From NCBI GenBank assembly GCA_037176705.1, contig CM073889.1, forward strand, positions 57,653,596 to 57,717,595: a stretch of 64,000 nucleotides of DNA, read 5' to 3'. The stretch is from Molossus alvarezi (lineage: Eukaryota > Chordata > Mammalia > Chiroptera > Molossidae). Made by a program: the position numbers and the translations under genes. Of this stretch, positions 10,265 to 21,765 are shown piece by piece. The notes beneath the pieces are model-generated. The model was not told the DNA's origin. It worked only from the letters and a program-made list of their open reading frames with translations, and did not search any database. Position 1 is the stretch's first letter. The number at the start of each line of letters is the position of its first letter.

Positions 10265-10890
10265 TGTCTCTCAAAGTCAAAGAACGAGTTCGTGGACCAA
10301 GAGTAAGCAATAGCAAAGTTTATTTGAAAATAGACATAGACTCCCCATAGCAAAGAGGAGACCAAGTGAGCTGGCCATGGGACTCTGTTATCTAGGGGTA
10401 GATAAATATTTGCTAGGCTCTGATTGGTCCATTTAAAAATTCTGCCTTAGCAACATTCATACATTTTTATAGATTGTATTTTCCACCTGTCTGGGTTTAG
10501 CCCTAGGCCATCCATCTATAGGGCATTAGTGGCTTCTCTTTTTATGATAATTTTAACTTCTCCCAGGCTATTAGTGAGGAAGAAATAAAACACCCTTGGC
10601 ACAACCTTATGTTTGCTTTTGGTTTCTCCCCCAAATCCAATCATTAAGCTATCCTGTTGCCTTGCTCCCAGCCAAATTGCCAGCACTCTATTCTTTAAAA
10701 AATAAATTTTTTTGGAATTATAAAATCAATCACTGTTCCCCCTTTGTCCTGAAATCAGCCTTTCTGGGTTTTTTAATTATATAATTGACCTGTGCTTCTT
10801 CCAGGAGATTCAATTTACATTTCTATAAATGGGGGCTGGGAGTTTCTGGCCTAGGAGCACACAATGCCCATGTTGATTTTAGTTTATATC
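10265..10890 (-). mobile_element. Possible solo LTR
   Basis: On the minus strand the segment ends with TTCAAATAAACTTTGC, then TTTGAGAGACA. This resembles an LTR polyadenylation region followed by a CA terminus at 10265. The other boundary is not clear, no target duplication was found, and no primer site follows. It could equally be unrelated AT-rich DNA. Confidence 0.3.
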
Positions 10891-12255
10891 CAAATAAACC
10901 TCTAGATATGCTGCACACTGGGTTGTTTGCCTGTGTGCTGAGCTCCACATCATCTTAAACTTCCTCCATGTCTCAGTTTTTTCTTCCCTTGGTCCTGTCC
11001 CTCAGTGCCTAACCTACCTCTATCTCCTCAGCAGGGGCATACTCCCTCATACTCACCAAGACCTGCTGTATTTGGTTGGATTCCCCCAGATTTAGACTAG
11101 AATTTAAAGCAAGCTGTTTGCATGGGGCCAAGCTGGAAGTGATAGAGGGAATGGCACATAATAGAAATAGGACCATGGTTGTTTAATGGTCATTCACCTT
11201 ACTAACTACAGACACACGGTTTTCTTACAGACAACAGGAAACTGGAGAATGTTTTGCAAGAAGAAAAACAGGGCTGTAAAAAGATAAGATGCCTCAAAGC
11301 CCAGATGGGTCCATTACTCAGAAAAGAAAACACATGTTGAGAACAGACAAAGGATAGGACACACATTGACTTGGTTTCTGTGCCTGGACCCTGACCGCAC
11401 CTCCAGTAGATTGCCTCAAGAATGCTAATCACTTTCTAGTCCTAGGAATGGGCCGAGCTGTTTTTAACATCATAGAAAATTAACTACCTTGTTATTAGAC
11501 TTCAAGATCCTGGAAGAAGACACATAAATCACAGACCTTGCAGCCCTTAACCCGCCCCCTTTCAACCTTGCACTTAGCCCTTTTTCCTTATCACTATATA
11601 ACCTCTGGCTAATAGAAGATGTTAGAGGAGAATGTACAGGATGATCTGCCACCCTCTCCATAGTGCAATATTGGAATAAGCACTCATATAAATCAACCCT
11701 GTATCTGCTTAATTTGGCTTAAGTAGTGACAGGTGACCTTAGACCTATTTTGTCTCCAGGTTCAGAGGATAGTAGAGAGATGAAACAGGAAAAGGCTGTT
11801 CAAAGAGTGTGCTACCAAGAGTGTGACTGCTGTTGGCAGCTGTGCTCAGTCCTGCTGGGGACCCTGGAGATGCCTGGGGCATGCACTGAATCTGTCCCTG
11901 GGAACTTTCCATCTGCATGCACAAGAGCTGAACAGGCTCTGGCTGATTGCAAAAGCCAAGGGCCAGGGAGATGGGTGGGCTCTGATGGATGGGTAATCTG
12001 AATCACCCTCTTCCTAAAGTGCTAGGTCACTTTATTCCTCTTTACCAAATAGCTTAACCAGCTCTTGTTGTCCATGGGAAGAAGCTGTTCAATGGATGTA
12101 GGGGAGGTTCCCTCAACTCCCACCTGAGAACATTATGCTGCTTGCCATCTGCTCCACCTGCCTCTCTGGGCCTTCCCTTATCCACCATTTTGCTGGAGGC
12201 AATTGAGCCCAAGCTGGTCAGAAAATGAGATCATCTAGCCCTGCTGAACAAAGTG
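10891..12255. other. Unique intergenic DNA
   Basis: I see no gene or clear repeat in this stretch. Short open frames around 11202-12006 lack any recognised domain. Confidence 0.45.
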
Positions 12256-12425
12256 CCCTTCTGAGCACTGGCCAGGTGACAGCACTGACTAATCCTCACA
12301 ACCTGCAAGGTTCATACCTTACCACCTATTACAAATGAGATCATTGAAGTCTACAGACCCCAAGTGACTTGCCCATGATCTCCCAGCTCATGAAGAATGG
12401 AGCCATACACCATGCTTTGAAACCA
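12256..12425 (-). repeat. MIR SINE
   Basis: An ancient MIR core: 'CTAATCCTCACAACCTG', then the 'ACAAATGAGATCATTGA' and 'CAAGTGACTTGCCCATGATCTCCCAG' equivalents of the MIR consensus, read in reverse of the usual tRNA-to-tail order. Strongly diverged, so old. Confidence 0.7.
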
Positions 12426-12949
12426 CTCAGAGGACAGGCATAGACTTGGGCTCCATGGGGCTGCTCAGGGACTCCTGGGGAATCTATCTAGGGTACAGAC
12501 CCCTTTCTAGCTGGTACCTATGTCTGCTATAATGTTAAGTAATGTAAGCCACCACCCCACTTGGTGCCCTGCCCACAAGTGAGAGCAGTGTGTCAGCTCT
12601 GACTGCACCCTGCCCACCCAATCACACCTGGATATAACAGGACCATATTCCTCTTGCACTCCACACCCATTTTACCCAAAGTCCTATTGGTTCAGTTCCT
12701 CTCTCTTAAATATGCTCATTGCTCTCTCTCTGAACAAGTACCACCCTCGGGTCCCTTCAAGCATCCACTGCTCTGGTCAACTGCAAGGGCCTCAAAACCG
12801 GTCTCCCTGTGGCCACTTTTTTACAATAATATTTTTTGCTTCATATCACGTCACCTCTCTGCCTGAAGTCTCTGAAGCTCTCCCTTGCTCTATATACAAT
12901 TGCCTAGGTTCTGCTGAATCTTCTACTGACCTCACTTCTTAGTTTTCTG
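12426..12949. other. Unique or very old repeat DNA
   Basis: No gene seen. The 12770-12890 part ('CTCAAAACCGGTCTCCCTG') has the look of an ancient interspersed repeat, but I cannot name it. The last bases, TCTG (12946-12949), border the next LTR. Confidence 0.4.
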
Positions 12950-13248
12950 TGAGCAGGCAAGCCAGGTGCTGATAATCCCATTAGCTCACAGTGCAAAGAC
13001 CCCACCTCTGGCTTCTGTAATCCCATTTGCCCCTTACATCAGCCAACCACCTAAACTACAGTGGAACTAGAAAGTCAGCAAATACCTGGAAACTTATCAT
13101 GTATAAAAGGCAGCTGGAACCCGGGCACAGAGCTCAGCTTTTAGGTGACTCCACAGGGCCAACACCAGTGTACATTAAACAGTCATTTTCTAATCTTCCG
13201 AGTGCATGCAGTCTGTCTCTTCCCGCTGACCAACTTTCTGCCACAACA
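12950..13248 (+). mobile_element. ERV-A copy 2 5' LTR
   Basis: A 299-bp LTR, TGAGCAGG...CCACAACA. TATA-like GTATAAAAGG is at 13100-13109 and ATTAAACAGTCATTTTCTAATC at about 13174-13195. The second is the likely polyadenylation-signal area. Confidence 0.9.
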
Positions 13249-13250
13249 TT

Positions 13251-13268
13251 TGGTGCATTGGCAGGGAA
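13251..13268 (+). promoter_or_regulatory. Primer-binding site, tRNA-Gly type
   Basis: TGGTGCATTGGCAGGGAA lies two bases after the LTR. It matches the expected complement of tRNA-Gly(GCC) with one or two mismatches and agrees with copy 1. Confidence 0.75.
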
Positions 13269-13950
13269 GCTGATAGGTGCACAGGCCCCTTGAGCTTCCA
13301 TTGTCAGAAGCAGGCAGGGAAGGGCCACTACTTCCAGGCTCCCATGATGGAAAGGAAGGCACATTGTTTATGAATTAACTGGATCCAACCTTCACCTGGC
13401 CTGACAGTAGTAGGCCACTGCTGTGCTCAAATGGACTCCAGGGAGGACAGAAAAGCCTGCCAGAACATCAGATTGGTAAGTGTCCCCAGGGACCCAGACT
13501 GAGTTCATGCCCGTCTCTAAGATGAAAGGGGAGATTGATCACCTCCCAGGCAGCATAGATGCCACACAGGATACGAAATTCCTAAGTAGAAAGTTTAAAT
13601 TCTGTATGATTGTGCATGTGAGTGATCATGCTCCACAACACCTATTACAAAGTCTGCCTGAGTACCAGCTTACACATCCATTGTGACATATGGCTAAGGG
13701 CAGTACCAGGTTCTTGTGGACATTGTCTCTGCCAGCAAACATGATCTGAGTCAGGAGCTGATATTGACCTGCCAATGCCAAGAGGCACCTAAGTCCCTAT
13801 GACAGAAGTGAACAGAAGAATAAAACAAAAGTTTCCTCCTGTTTGTCTCACAACACCTTTCACTGGGAAGTTTGCTTAACCATCTTAGATATCATTATAA
13901 GAGGAAGTTTCTCTAAACCCACTGTTCTGGAATGTATAATTAAAAATTTT
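13269..13950 (+). other. ERV-A copy 2 leader
   Basis: This is untranslated leader between the primer site and the first matrix-like sequence. No coding signal seen. It aligns with 2561-3131 (reverse) only with gaps. Confidence 0.55.
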
Positions 13951-13954
13951 AAAA

Positions 13955-15420
13955 AGAGCTTCTCAGGAGGTTATGGGGTCAAATTAACCCCCAGAAAATT
14001 GCACACACTCTGTAAATGAAAATAGCCAACCTCTGGTGTGGGATGGCCCTCAGAAGGCAACCTTGATGTTCCCACAGTCCAGGCCATGTATATAGAAAAG
14101 TTACTGGAACTTCCAGCCATCCAGACCAATTTTTCTACATAGACCAATGGTTGAAAATAGCACAAATCAGGCCTCCTTGGTTCAATTCTGTGTTTCTAGT
14201 CAGGGACGGTATAAGGTCCTCATGGCACAAGGTGAAAGGAAGACTTCATGGCAAAATTAAGTGGTCTCCTACAAAGGGATTCAGAAAAGGCCCCTCCACT
14301 GCTACCACCATACACCCTGCTAGTGGAGGATGAGAAACCTCACCTGCCTGACAGCCCACCTTTATCCATCTCATCCCCAAAACTAGCCAATGCACCAACA
14401 GAGCCAGTGGGAAGACGGTTCAGGTCAGCAACCCAGGGACCAAAACCCCCAGCAGCAATGCAATTGCTGTTGCAGAAAACAAAGGGTGCACAGAGAATGG
14501 GCCTGATGGGACCCTACAAGAGGGGGAATCAGTTTTCTATTATCATCCATTTTCCACTACTGACCTCCTTAACTGGAAACCCCATACGCCACCATACTCC
14601 AAAACACACCAAATTAATGATAAACCTTCAGGAATCTATCTTCCAGACTCATCACCCAACCTGGGTCAACTGTAAACAACTTTTATTCACTCTATTCAAC
14701 ACAGAATAATGCCAGCGGATTGTCATAGAAGCCAGAAAGTGGTTCCAGACCCAGGAGCCAGCTGAACATCTAGATATAGAAGCCTGGGCATGAGAGGCCT
14801 TACCTGATAAGGAACCACACTGGGACCAAAATACAGAGGAAGAAACCAGCTAGAAAGATATCAACTCACCTTCCTCCAAGGGGTGAAAGCAGAAGCCAAA
14901 AAGCCCACAAACATGGCAAAGACCTCTGAGGTCTTACAGAAACTAGATGAGAGTCCCACTGGCTTCTATAAGAGACTATAGGAGGCCTTCAGGGACTATA
15001 TTCCATTTGACCCACAGGCCCGTAAAAATCAGTACATGGTCAATGCTGCCTTTGTGGGACAGGCACAGACCAATATCAGATGAAAGCTCAAAAAAGAGGG
15101 ATTTACCAGTAAGAATGCCACCAAATTACTAGGAATCGCCAATAAAGTCTTTATAACCTGAGAACAAGTGGTCAAAAAGGAGGCAGAGCGAAGAATGGAA
15201 TGGAAGGTGACTCTCATAGCTGCTGCCTTGGGGCAACAAGCTCCATTGGTGGGACCAAAACAAAAACAACAAGCTACTAAGAACCAAGGAGGAAAACGCC
15301 CCTGAGAAGGGACCAATGTGCCTACCACAAGGAATCTGGACACTGGAAAAATGAGTTCCCCAACCATAAACAAGGGAAACAAGGAACTTCTGCCCCACCC
15401 AGCAGCTACTGAACAGAACC
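13955..15420 (+). pseudogene. gag: ERV-A copy 2 gag remnant
   Basis: Matrix-like sequence lies at about 13970-14120 (with 'GVGWPSEGN'), and a proline-rich linker in the frame 14248-14709. That frame runs into capsid, with 'QTHHPTWVNCKQLLFTLFNTE' at its end. Capsid C-terminal pieces follow in other frames to about 15160. A nucleocapsid zinc knuckle of the CCHC kind lies at about 15307-15362, where the last Cys has become Phe. Stops and frameshifts prevent a continuous Gag. It is clearly more different from copy 1 here than in the downstream protease/RT block. Confidence 0.85.
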
Positions 15421-15479
15421 ACCAGAGGCCTGTCTGATTGGCCTGGCAGGAATAGTCTCTGACTAGGGAAGACTGAGGT

Positions 15480-15995
15480 CTGTCCAGTTAGGCCCCTATG
15501 AATCCATGGTCAAAATGAAGGTTAGGTGTCTTACAGTAGACTTTGTGGTTGACACAGGGTCCTAACACTCTGTGGTGACACAAAAGGTGGCACCCCTATC
15601 AAGGCAGAAGGTTACCTTCATGGAGGCTACTGGAACCCAAACCCATAGACCATTTTGTGGCCCCCAGCAATGCCGCTTAGGAGGCCACAAGGTGGTTCAT
15701 GAGTTCCTGTATGTACCAGACTGCCCAGACCACTGTTGGGGAGGGACCTCCTGGAAAAGATGGGTGCAGAAATAGCCTTTGCTCTGAATGGATCGGCACA
15801 ACTGCACCTAGGAGAGAAGGCCGCTCCCATGATCCTTTCCTTGGTGGTACCACAAGAAGAAGAATGGAAGTTGTATATCTCCCTGTCTGATGAGCCAACA
15901 GTGGCCCTGGAACTGGAGGCTAAATTCCCATCAGTCTGGGCAGAAGAAAAGCCCCCTAGTCTGGCTGAAATCCACACCTTGATACTGATTGACCT
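15480..15995 (+). pseudogene. pol: ERV-A copy 2 protease remnant
   Basis: The aspartic protease DTGS motif is at about 15551-15562, followed at once by an in-frame TAA. The C-terminal half continues after a one-base loss near 15735 in the frame 15736-16005. Both lesions are exactly shared with copy 1. The protease would cleave Gag and Gag-Pol in the virion; this one cannot be made. Confidence 0.88.
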
Positions 15996-16480
15996 GAAGC
16001 CTTGAGCCCAACCTGTCAAAATATGCCAGTACATGGTTCCGCAGGAAGAGTGGCTAGGGTCCCAGATTCACCTAGACTGACTACTCAAGTGGGGACTTTT
16101 AAAGTGATGCCAGTCCCCATGGAACACCCCACCCTGCTGCCCATAAAAAAACTCAGGACAAATGGCTACCACCTGGTACAAGACTTAAGGGCCATTAATG
16201 AGGCGGTCATCACATTGTATTCAGCACTGCCTAACCCAAACAGTCTATTAGGACTTATATCTTCTGGGGCAGGGTGGTCACATGCCTGGACTTAAAGGAT
16301 GCCTTCTTCTGCCTCCAAAAAGCACTTCACAGCTAGCCTCTGTTTGCCTTCGAATGGGAAAACCCCACCACAGGAACAAAGGTACAATTCACTTGGACTA
16401 GAAGGAATTCACCAACTTTGTTCATCAGGGCACTAGCATCTGACTTAGCCAAGTTTCCAGGACAGAACTTAAGATGTATC
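15561..16480. repeat. Inverted-repeat arm, near-identical to 1-920
   Basis: Partner of the arm at the left window edge, gap-free with about 99% identity by eye. The intervening DNA is about 14.6 kb. The boundary at about 15560 is sharp: a few bases upstream (15523-15560) several substitutions are clustered. Confidence 0.88.
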
Positions 16481-17020
16481 CTCTTCCAATATGTAGATGA
16501 CTCCTACTGGCTTGAGTTCCACTCAAGCCCAATGCTGGGAATGGACCAAGGCTTTACTCAGGCCACTCATGGAAGCTGGATATCAGGTATCAAAGAAAAA
16601 GGCACAACTTTGCCAAAAAAAAAACAGTCAGATACATAGGTTTCAAGATCACCCAAGGTAAATGAATGCTAGGGCCAAAAGAAAACATGCAGCCTCCGCT
16701 ATTGTAGTTCCCACTTCCCACTGACAGATTTGAGAATTCCTGGGAGCAGCAGAGTTTTGTCAAATATGGATACCCAGATTTTCAAAATTGGCAAAAGCCT
16801 TATATGAGACTCTGAAAGGAGAAGAAAAGGTGCCCCTTGTCTGGTATCCCAATCAAGAGAAAGTATTTACAACTATAAACACCAAGCTCATGGATATATC
16901 ACAAAAGTTCAACAAGTTCATGCACACGATCAACAGAATAGCCCTGGGAGTCCTAACCCAGGAATTTGGACATTGGCAGAGACCAATAGCTTATTTTTGA
17001 AATAAAATTGAGCCAGTTGT
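15996..17020 (+). pseudogene. pol: ERV-A copy 2 reverse transcriptase remnant
   Basis: 16002-16295 carries the RT N-terminus with 'LVQDLRAIN'. After a frameshift and stops, 16418-16639 holds the palm with the catalytic YVDD (about 16490-16501). 16788-17000 carries the thumb/connection, with 'ALGVLTQEFGHWQRPIAYF'. A run of A at about 16614-16624 marks a frame break. The YVDD motif survives but the enzyme does not. Confidence 0.9.
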
Positions 17021-17850
17021 GGCAGGCTGGCCACCCTGTTTGTGAGCCTTATCATCCACCACACTGCTAATCAAGGAGGCAGACACACTCACGCTGGGAC
17101 AAAATCTAAATGTCAAGGTACCTTACTCTGTCATTACCTTGATGGATGCAAGAAGACAGCACTGGCTAACTCATGCCCTAATGACCCAGTACAGAGGACT
17201 TCTATGTGAAAACCCACAAGTAAGACTAGAAGCAATAAAAATTCTAAATCCTGCTACATTTTTACCAATTGCAGCTGGGGCCCCAGAGCATGACTGCTTG
17301 GAGGTACTTTATGAAGTCTATTCCACCCAACCAAACCTGACAGATAAACCTCTGCAAAATCCTGACCTCATTCTATACATGGAGGGTAGCAATTACATGA
17401 GTGAGGGCAAAAAAAATATGCCAGATATGCAATAGTTTCAGATGTTGAGACTCTGGAAACAAGGGCCCTCCCTGAGGAATGGTCTGCCCAGAAAGCAGAA
17501 CTATGGACCCTGGTGAGAGCTTTAGAACTCAGCAAGGATAAGCAGGCCAATTTATATACTGACTCATACTACACCTTTGTCACCCTATATATACATGGGG
17601 CATATACAAGGAAAGAGGACTCCTTACTGCAGAGGGGAAAGGAATAAAAACCAAGGTGAAATTCTAAAATTGTTGGGTGTGGTCTGGGAACCAAGAGAGG
17701 TAGCAGTCATCCACTGCAAGGGACACCAAAAGGGAAGAGACTCGGTGTCAGAATAAAACTGTCAGGCAGATGCTGCAGCTGAATAAGCTGCAAGAGAATA
17801 GACAGCCCATCAAAAACCATGCTGGCTCCTGAAATGCCTGCAACCCCAAA
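17021..17850 (+). pseudogene. pol: ERV-A copy 2 RNase H remnant
   Basis: The frame 17139-17435 runs from the connection domain into RNase H. Where relatives have a Tyr-Thr-Asp-Gly-Ser start it reads 'YMEGS', so the first catalytic Asp is replaced by Glu. Further RNase H blocks at 17450-17780 are spread over several frames. Confidence 0.8.
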
Positions 17851-18965
17851 ATACATGGCCCAGGAAGAAGAATGGGCACAACAGGAGGGTGGAAATATAA
17901 CAGAGAAGAAGGGTGGATACTCCCAGACCACAGAATCTACATGCCAGAACAATTAACCCATCATTTTAATCCTTCAACAACATGAGCTCACCCACCTGAG
18001 AAAAACCAACCTAGAAGTCTTATTAAGCTGGTACAATCTAATTGCTTGTCTTCTGTCCCTATGTGCCTTGGTTTCCCAATGATGTCTCATCTGTGCTCAA
18101 AACAATGCCAGACAAGACCCCACTGGGCCAGCCAGGATTCAGCGCTGTGGCTAAGCACCTTTTGAAGATCTGGAGGTAGACTTCTCAAAATTAGGACCCA
18201 GTAGAGGAAATAAATATCTCCTGGTTTTTATCTGTATTTCTCAGGCTGGGTTGAAGCTTACCCTACATATATGGAAAAGACAAGAGAAGTAACCAAAGTT
18301 TTATTAAGAGACATCATCCTGAGATATAAAATGCCATTGACTGTAGGATCAGACAATGGCACAGCCTTTGTAGCAGAAATACAACAGCAGGTAGGTAAAA
18401 CTCTAGGTATCCAATAGAATTTTCACATGGCCTACTGGCCCCAGAGCTCAGGAAGACTAGAACGCATGAATCGGACCCTTAAGCAGATCATGGCAAAACT
18501 ATGTCAAGAGACCGACATGCCCTGAACTGATATACTGCCCCTAGCTCTCCTATCAGTACATTGTACCCCTTGGGCATAGATAGGGTTTTCCCCTTTTGAA
18601 ATCTTATACAGGAGACCTCCCCCACTGATCAAATTTAAAGGGGATATAAAAGAACTGAGAAATTTGGAAATTCAAAACAATTACAAGAACTAGGAAAAAA
18701 CATTCTTGAGGTACACAAGTGGGTAACTGATAGAATACCCATTTCCCTGGGAATAACTGTACACCCCCACAGAACAGGGGACCAAGTCTGGGTAAAAGAT
18801 TGAAAAAGGGAACCCCTGAAAATAATCTGAAAAGGGCCCTAGTTAGTTATACTAACCATTCCCACAGCTCTCAAGATTTCAGGTCTGAATACCTGGATCC
18901 ACAACTCACGGGTGAAAGCAGCTCATCTGCCACACAAAAACCAACCTGCCTGGAGAGTGACCACT
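17851..18965 (+). pseudogene. pol: ERV-A copy 2 integrase remnant
   Basis: The N-terminal HHCC-type zinc-binding region lies at 17960-18100. The catalytic core has Asp codons at about 18178 and 18350 ('SDNGTAF' type) and Glu at about 18460 ('GRLERMN' type). A C-terminal domain extends to about 18960. Numerous stops and small indels break the frame. Comparison with copy 3 (61100-62062) shows the same layout. Confidence 0.85.
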
Positions 18966-18969
18966 AGCC

Positions 18970-19471
18970 AGAACAATCCTCTGCAGATCACCCTTAAGAG
19001 GACAGCAAAACCTGCTGATTAGTTTATGACATGCGCCTGAGAACTCAGCCGGTAGAATCGATGCTCATCACCTGCTGAACTGATCCCGGTACTGGACCCT
19101 GTATCCTTACATTGCTCTGCTAGCAGTGTTAATCATTTTCCTCCTCATCCTCCTTACATTTTGCTGTTGCCAACCAAGACAGGCCTTAAATTGACAAGAT
19201 GACACTACTCATCTTCCTACTACTAAACTCTCAGTAGGACCTCTGACCTCCCGCCGTGTCCCTGCTCAGAGACTATCCAGTCTATCTCTTCAAGACTAGG
19301 GGACAGTCCCAGTGTAGACCTTTGGAGAGCATATCTCAAGAAACTGCCCCCCTCCCATAAACTCAGTGATTGTCAGCTACACCTTCAGCCCCAGGCATGC
19401 TATACTTCTGCCTCCATGTGTGCCTGGAAAAAAAAAAAAAAAAAAAAAAACTTATCAGACTGGGCAGGTTA
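18970..19471 (+). pseudogene. env: ERV-A copy 2 pol-env junction and env start, up to the L1
   Basis: After the integrase end, 19100-19190 encodes a strongly hydrophobic stretch (23 residues from Tyr-Pro-Tyr to three Cys) followed by a stop. This could be an env leader or membrane segment. The surface-subunit sequence then begins and is interrupted near 19430-19471 by an A-run and the L1 insertion. Confidence 0.55.
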
Positions 19472-19664
19472 AATTAAGACATCAATCATACAGGAAAAAA
19501 AATAAAAGGGATCCAAATGGGAAAGAAGGAAGTGAAACTGTCATTATTCACAGATGACATGATACTATACGTTAAAAAAACTCAAAGACTCCATCAAAAT
19601 TTTACTAGACTTAATAAATAAATTTGGTAAAGTAGCAGGATACAAAATTAACATCAAGAAATCG

Positions 19665-21765
19665 GAGAGACTTCCGGTCAAGATGGCGGCGTAGGTAAAC
19701 GCGGTATCGCGTCCTCCCACAACCACATCAAAGTTACAACTAAACTACAGAACAACCATCATTCAAAACCGCCTGAAATCAAGCTGAATGGAAGTCCTAC
19801 AACTACGAAATTAAATCAGCAGCCACATCCAGACTGGTAGGAAGGTCGGAGTGCCTGAGGACTGAGGGGTCCCCGTCCCACACCAGGTGCCCAACTCAGG
19901 GTTCCAGTGCCAGGAAGAGAAGTCCCCATAACTTCTGGCAAGAAAAACCAGGGGGAACTGAGGCTCAGGGAGGCTGAAGCAGCTGGAGCCCCAGGCAGCT
20001 CCTTAAAGGGCCCGCGCATGGACTTGTCCGACTCTCTCCCTCTAAGCTTAGAGGGGAGGCAGCTCCAGGGACACCAGAGACATACAGGGAAGAACTGAGC
20101 TGTTTGGCACTGGAGCGAGGGCTGGAGAGGGGGCTTTCTAGGGGACAAACGTGCTGTAAGAGGCCTTTGTTCCTTTGGTGAGCCCTTCCCGGGGGCAGCA
20201 GAGAGTCGCCATATCTGGAACTCAAGCAACCTGGCTCACACTGGTAGCCCCACCCTGGTGACTCCCTGAGGCCCCGCCCCGCCCCGCCCAAATTTCAGGC
20301 CCACCCAAGCTGTTGCCACTTGCTTAACCATAGGATTGGCCTGTCTTGGATCCTGCTTCAGGTTTTCCTAAATTCTTTCAAACAAGCAGCATCTGGACTC
20401 AGCTAGCCCCATACCTCTCGTTAAGTAATATCTAGAAACAAACACAGGAAGGCAGCCAAAATGAGGAGACAAAGAAACAGGTCCCAAATGAAAGAACAGA
20501 ACAAAACCCCAATAAAAGAACTAAGCGAAATGGAGATAAGCAACCTAACAGATGCTGAGTTCAAAATACTGCTTATAAGGATGCTCGATGAACTTAGTGA
20601 GAACCTCAGTGAACTTAGTGAGGGCCTCAAGAGCATAAAAAAGGACCAGTTAGAAATCATGGATAGACAGTTAGAATTGAAGGAGGCATTAACTGAAATA
20701 AAGAATAATTTACACAGCTTCAATAATAGAGTACGTAAATCCAAGGAGCAAACCATCGATTTGGAATATAAGGAAGCAAAAAATGCCCAATCAGAACAGC
20801 AAAAATAAAAAAGAATCCAAAAAAATGAGGATAGTGTAAGGAGCCTCTGGGACAACTTCAAGCATGCCAACATTCGCATCTTGGGGTGCCAGAAGGAGAA
20901 AAGCGAGAACAAGAAATCGAAAACCTCTTTGAAACAATAATGGCAGAAAACTTTCCTAACTTGGTGAAGGAAACAGACATACAAGTCGAGAAAGCACAGA
21001 GAGTCCCAAACAAGATGAACCCCAAGAGGCCCACACCAAGACACATCATCATCAAAATGCAAAAGGTTCAAGACAAAGAGAGAATCTTAAAAGCAGCAAG
21101 AGAAAGGCAGCTAGTTACCTACAAGGGAGTTCCCATTAGGCTGTCAGCTGATTTCTCAAAAGAAACTTTACAGGCCAGAAGGGAGTGGCAAGAAATATTC
21201 AGAGTGATGAAAAGCAAGAACCTACAACCAAAATTACTCTATCCTGCAAAGCTGTCATTTAGAATCGATGGACATACAAAAACTTTCCCAGACAAGAAAA
21301 AGTTAAAGGAGTTCATCACTACCAAACCGTTATTATATGAAATGATGAAGGGTCTTTTTGAAGAAAAAAATAAAATGTATGAACAAACAAAATGGCAATG
21401 AATACATATCTACCAACAATGGAATCTACAAACAAAATGAACAGGTAGAACACAAACATTCTCATAGATACACAGAACATTTTGTTGGTTGCCAGTTGGG
21501 AGCGGGGTTGGAGGAATGGGTGAAAAAGGTAAAGGGATGAAGAAGTACAAATTCATTGCTAGACTGACAAACTTCAAAGGGAAAGGGGTTGGGGGGGTGG
21601 GAAGAAATAAACCAAAGAACTTATATGCATAACCAATGGACACAGACAATAGTGCGGGAACAGGAGGGAGGGGGGTGGGAGTGGGGAGGAGGGGTTCAAT
21701 GGGGGAAAAATGTGGAACATCTGTAATACATTTCACATCCAACAATGAAGATTTAAAAAAAAAAA
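19665..21765 (+). mobile_element. HAL1 copy 1 (ORF2-less L1), nested in L1
   Basis: A complete 2.1-kb element. It starts with GACTTCCGGTCAAGATGGCG and has a 5' UTR of about 0.8 kb. L1 ORF1 lies at 20461-21401 and the 3' UTR follows the ORF1 stop directly, with no ORF2, ending in an A tail. The 9-bp duplication AAGAAATCG (19656-19664 and 21766-21774) marks insertion into the L1 RT domain. ORF1 shows the coiled-coil, RRM and C-terminal blocks but has a stop at 20806 and a one-base loss near 20885. Confidence 0.9.
20461..21401 (+). pseudogene. L1 ORF1-type protein of HAL1 copy 1 (broken)
   Basis: 20461-20808 encodes a basic N-terminus and a coiled coil rich in Leu/Glu/Lys heptads ('ELSENLSELSEGLKSIKKD'). 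20886-21401 encodes the RNA-binding RRM ('QVEKAQRVPNKMNPKRPTPRHIIIKM') and C-terminal domain ('RLSADFSKETLQARREWQEIFRVMK', 'YPAKLSFRIDG'). In L1 this protein forms trimers that coat the RNA. A stop after 'SEQQK' and a frameshift split it in two. The 216-residue antisense frame here is a shadow. Confidence 0.9.

Noticed and set aside
16418..16639. Active reverse transcriptase because YVDD is intact
   Set aside because: The motif survives, but upstream and downstream frames are interrupted by several stops and shifts.
20421..21071. 216-codon open frame on the minus strand
   Set aside because: It is the exact antisense of L1 ORF1. Lys/Glu-rich coding gives long Phe/Leu/Ser antisense frames. The same shadows occur in the other HAL1 copies.
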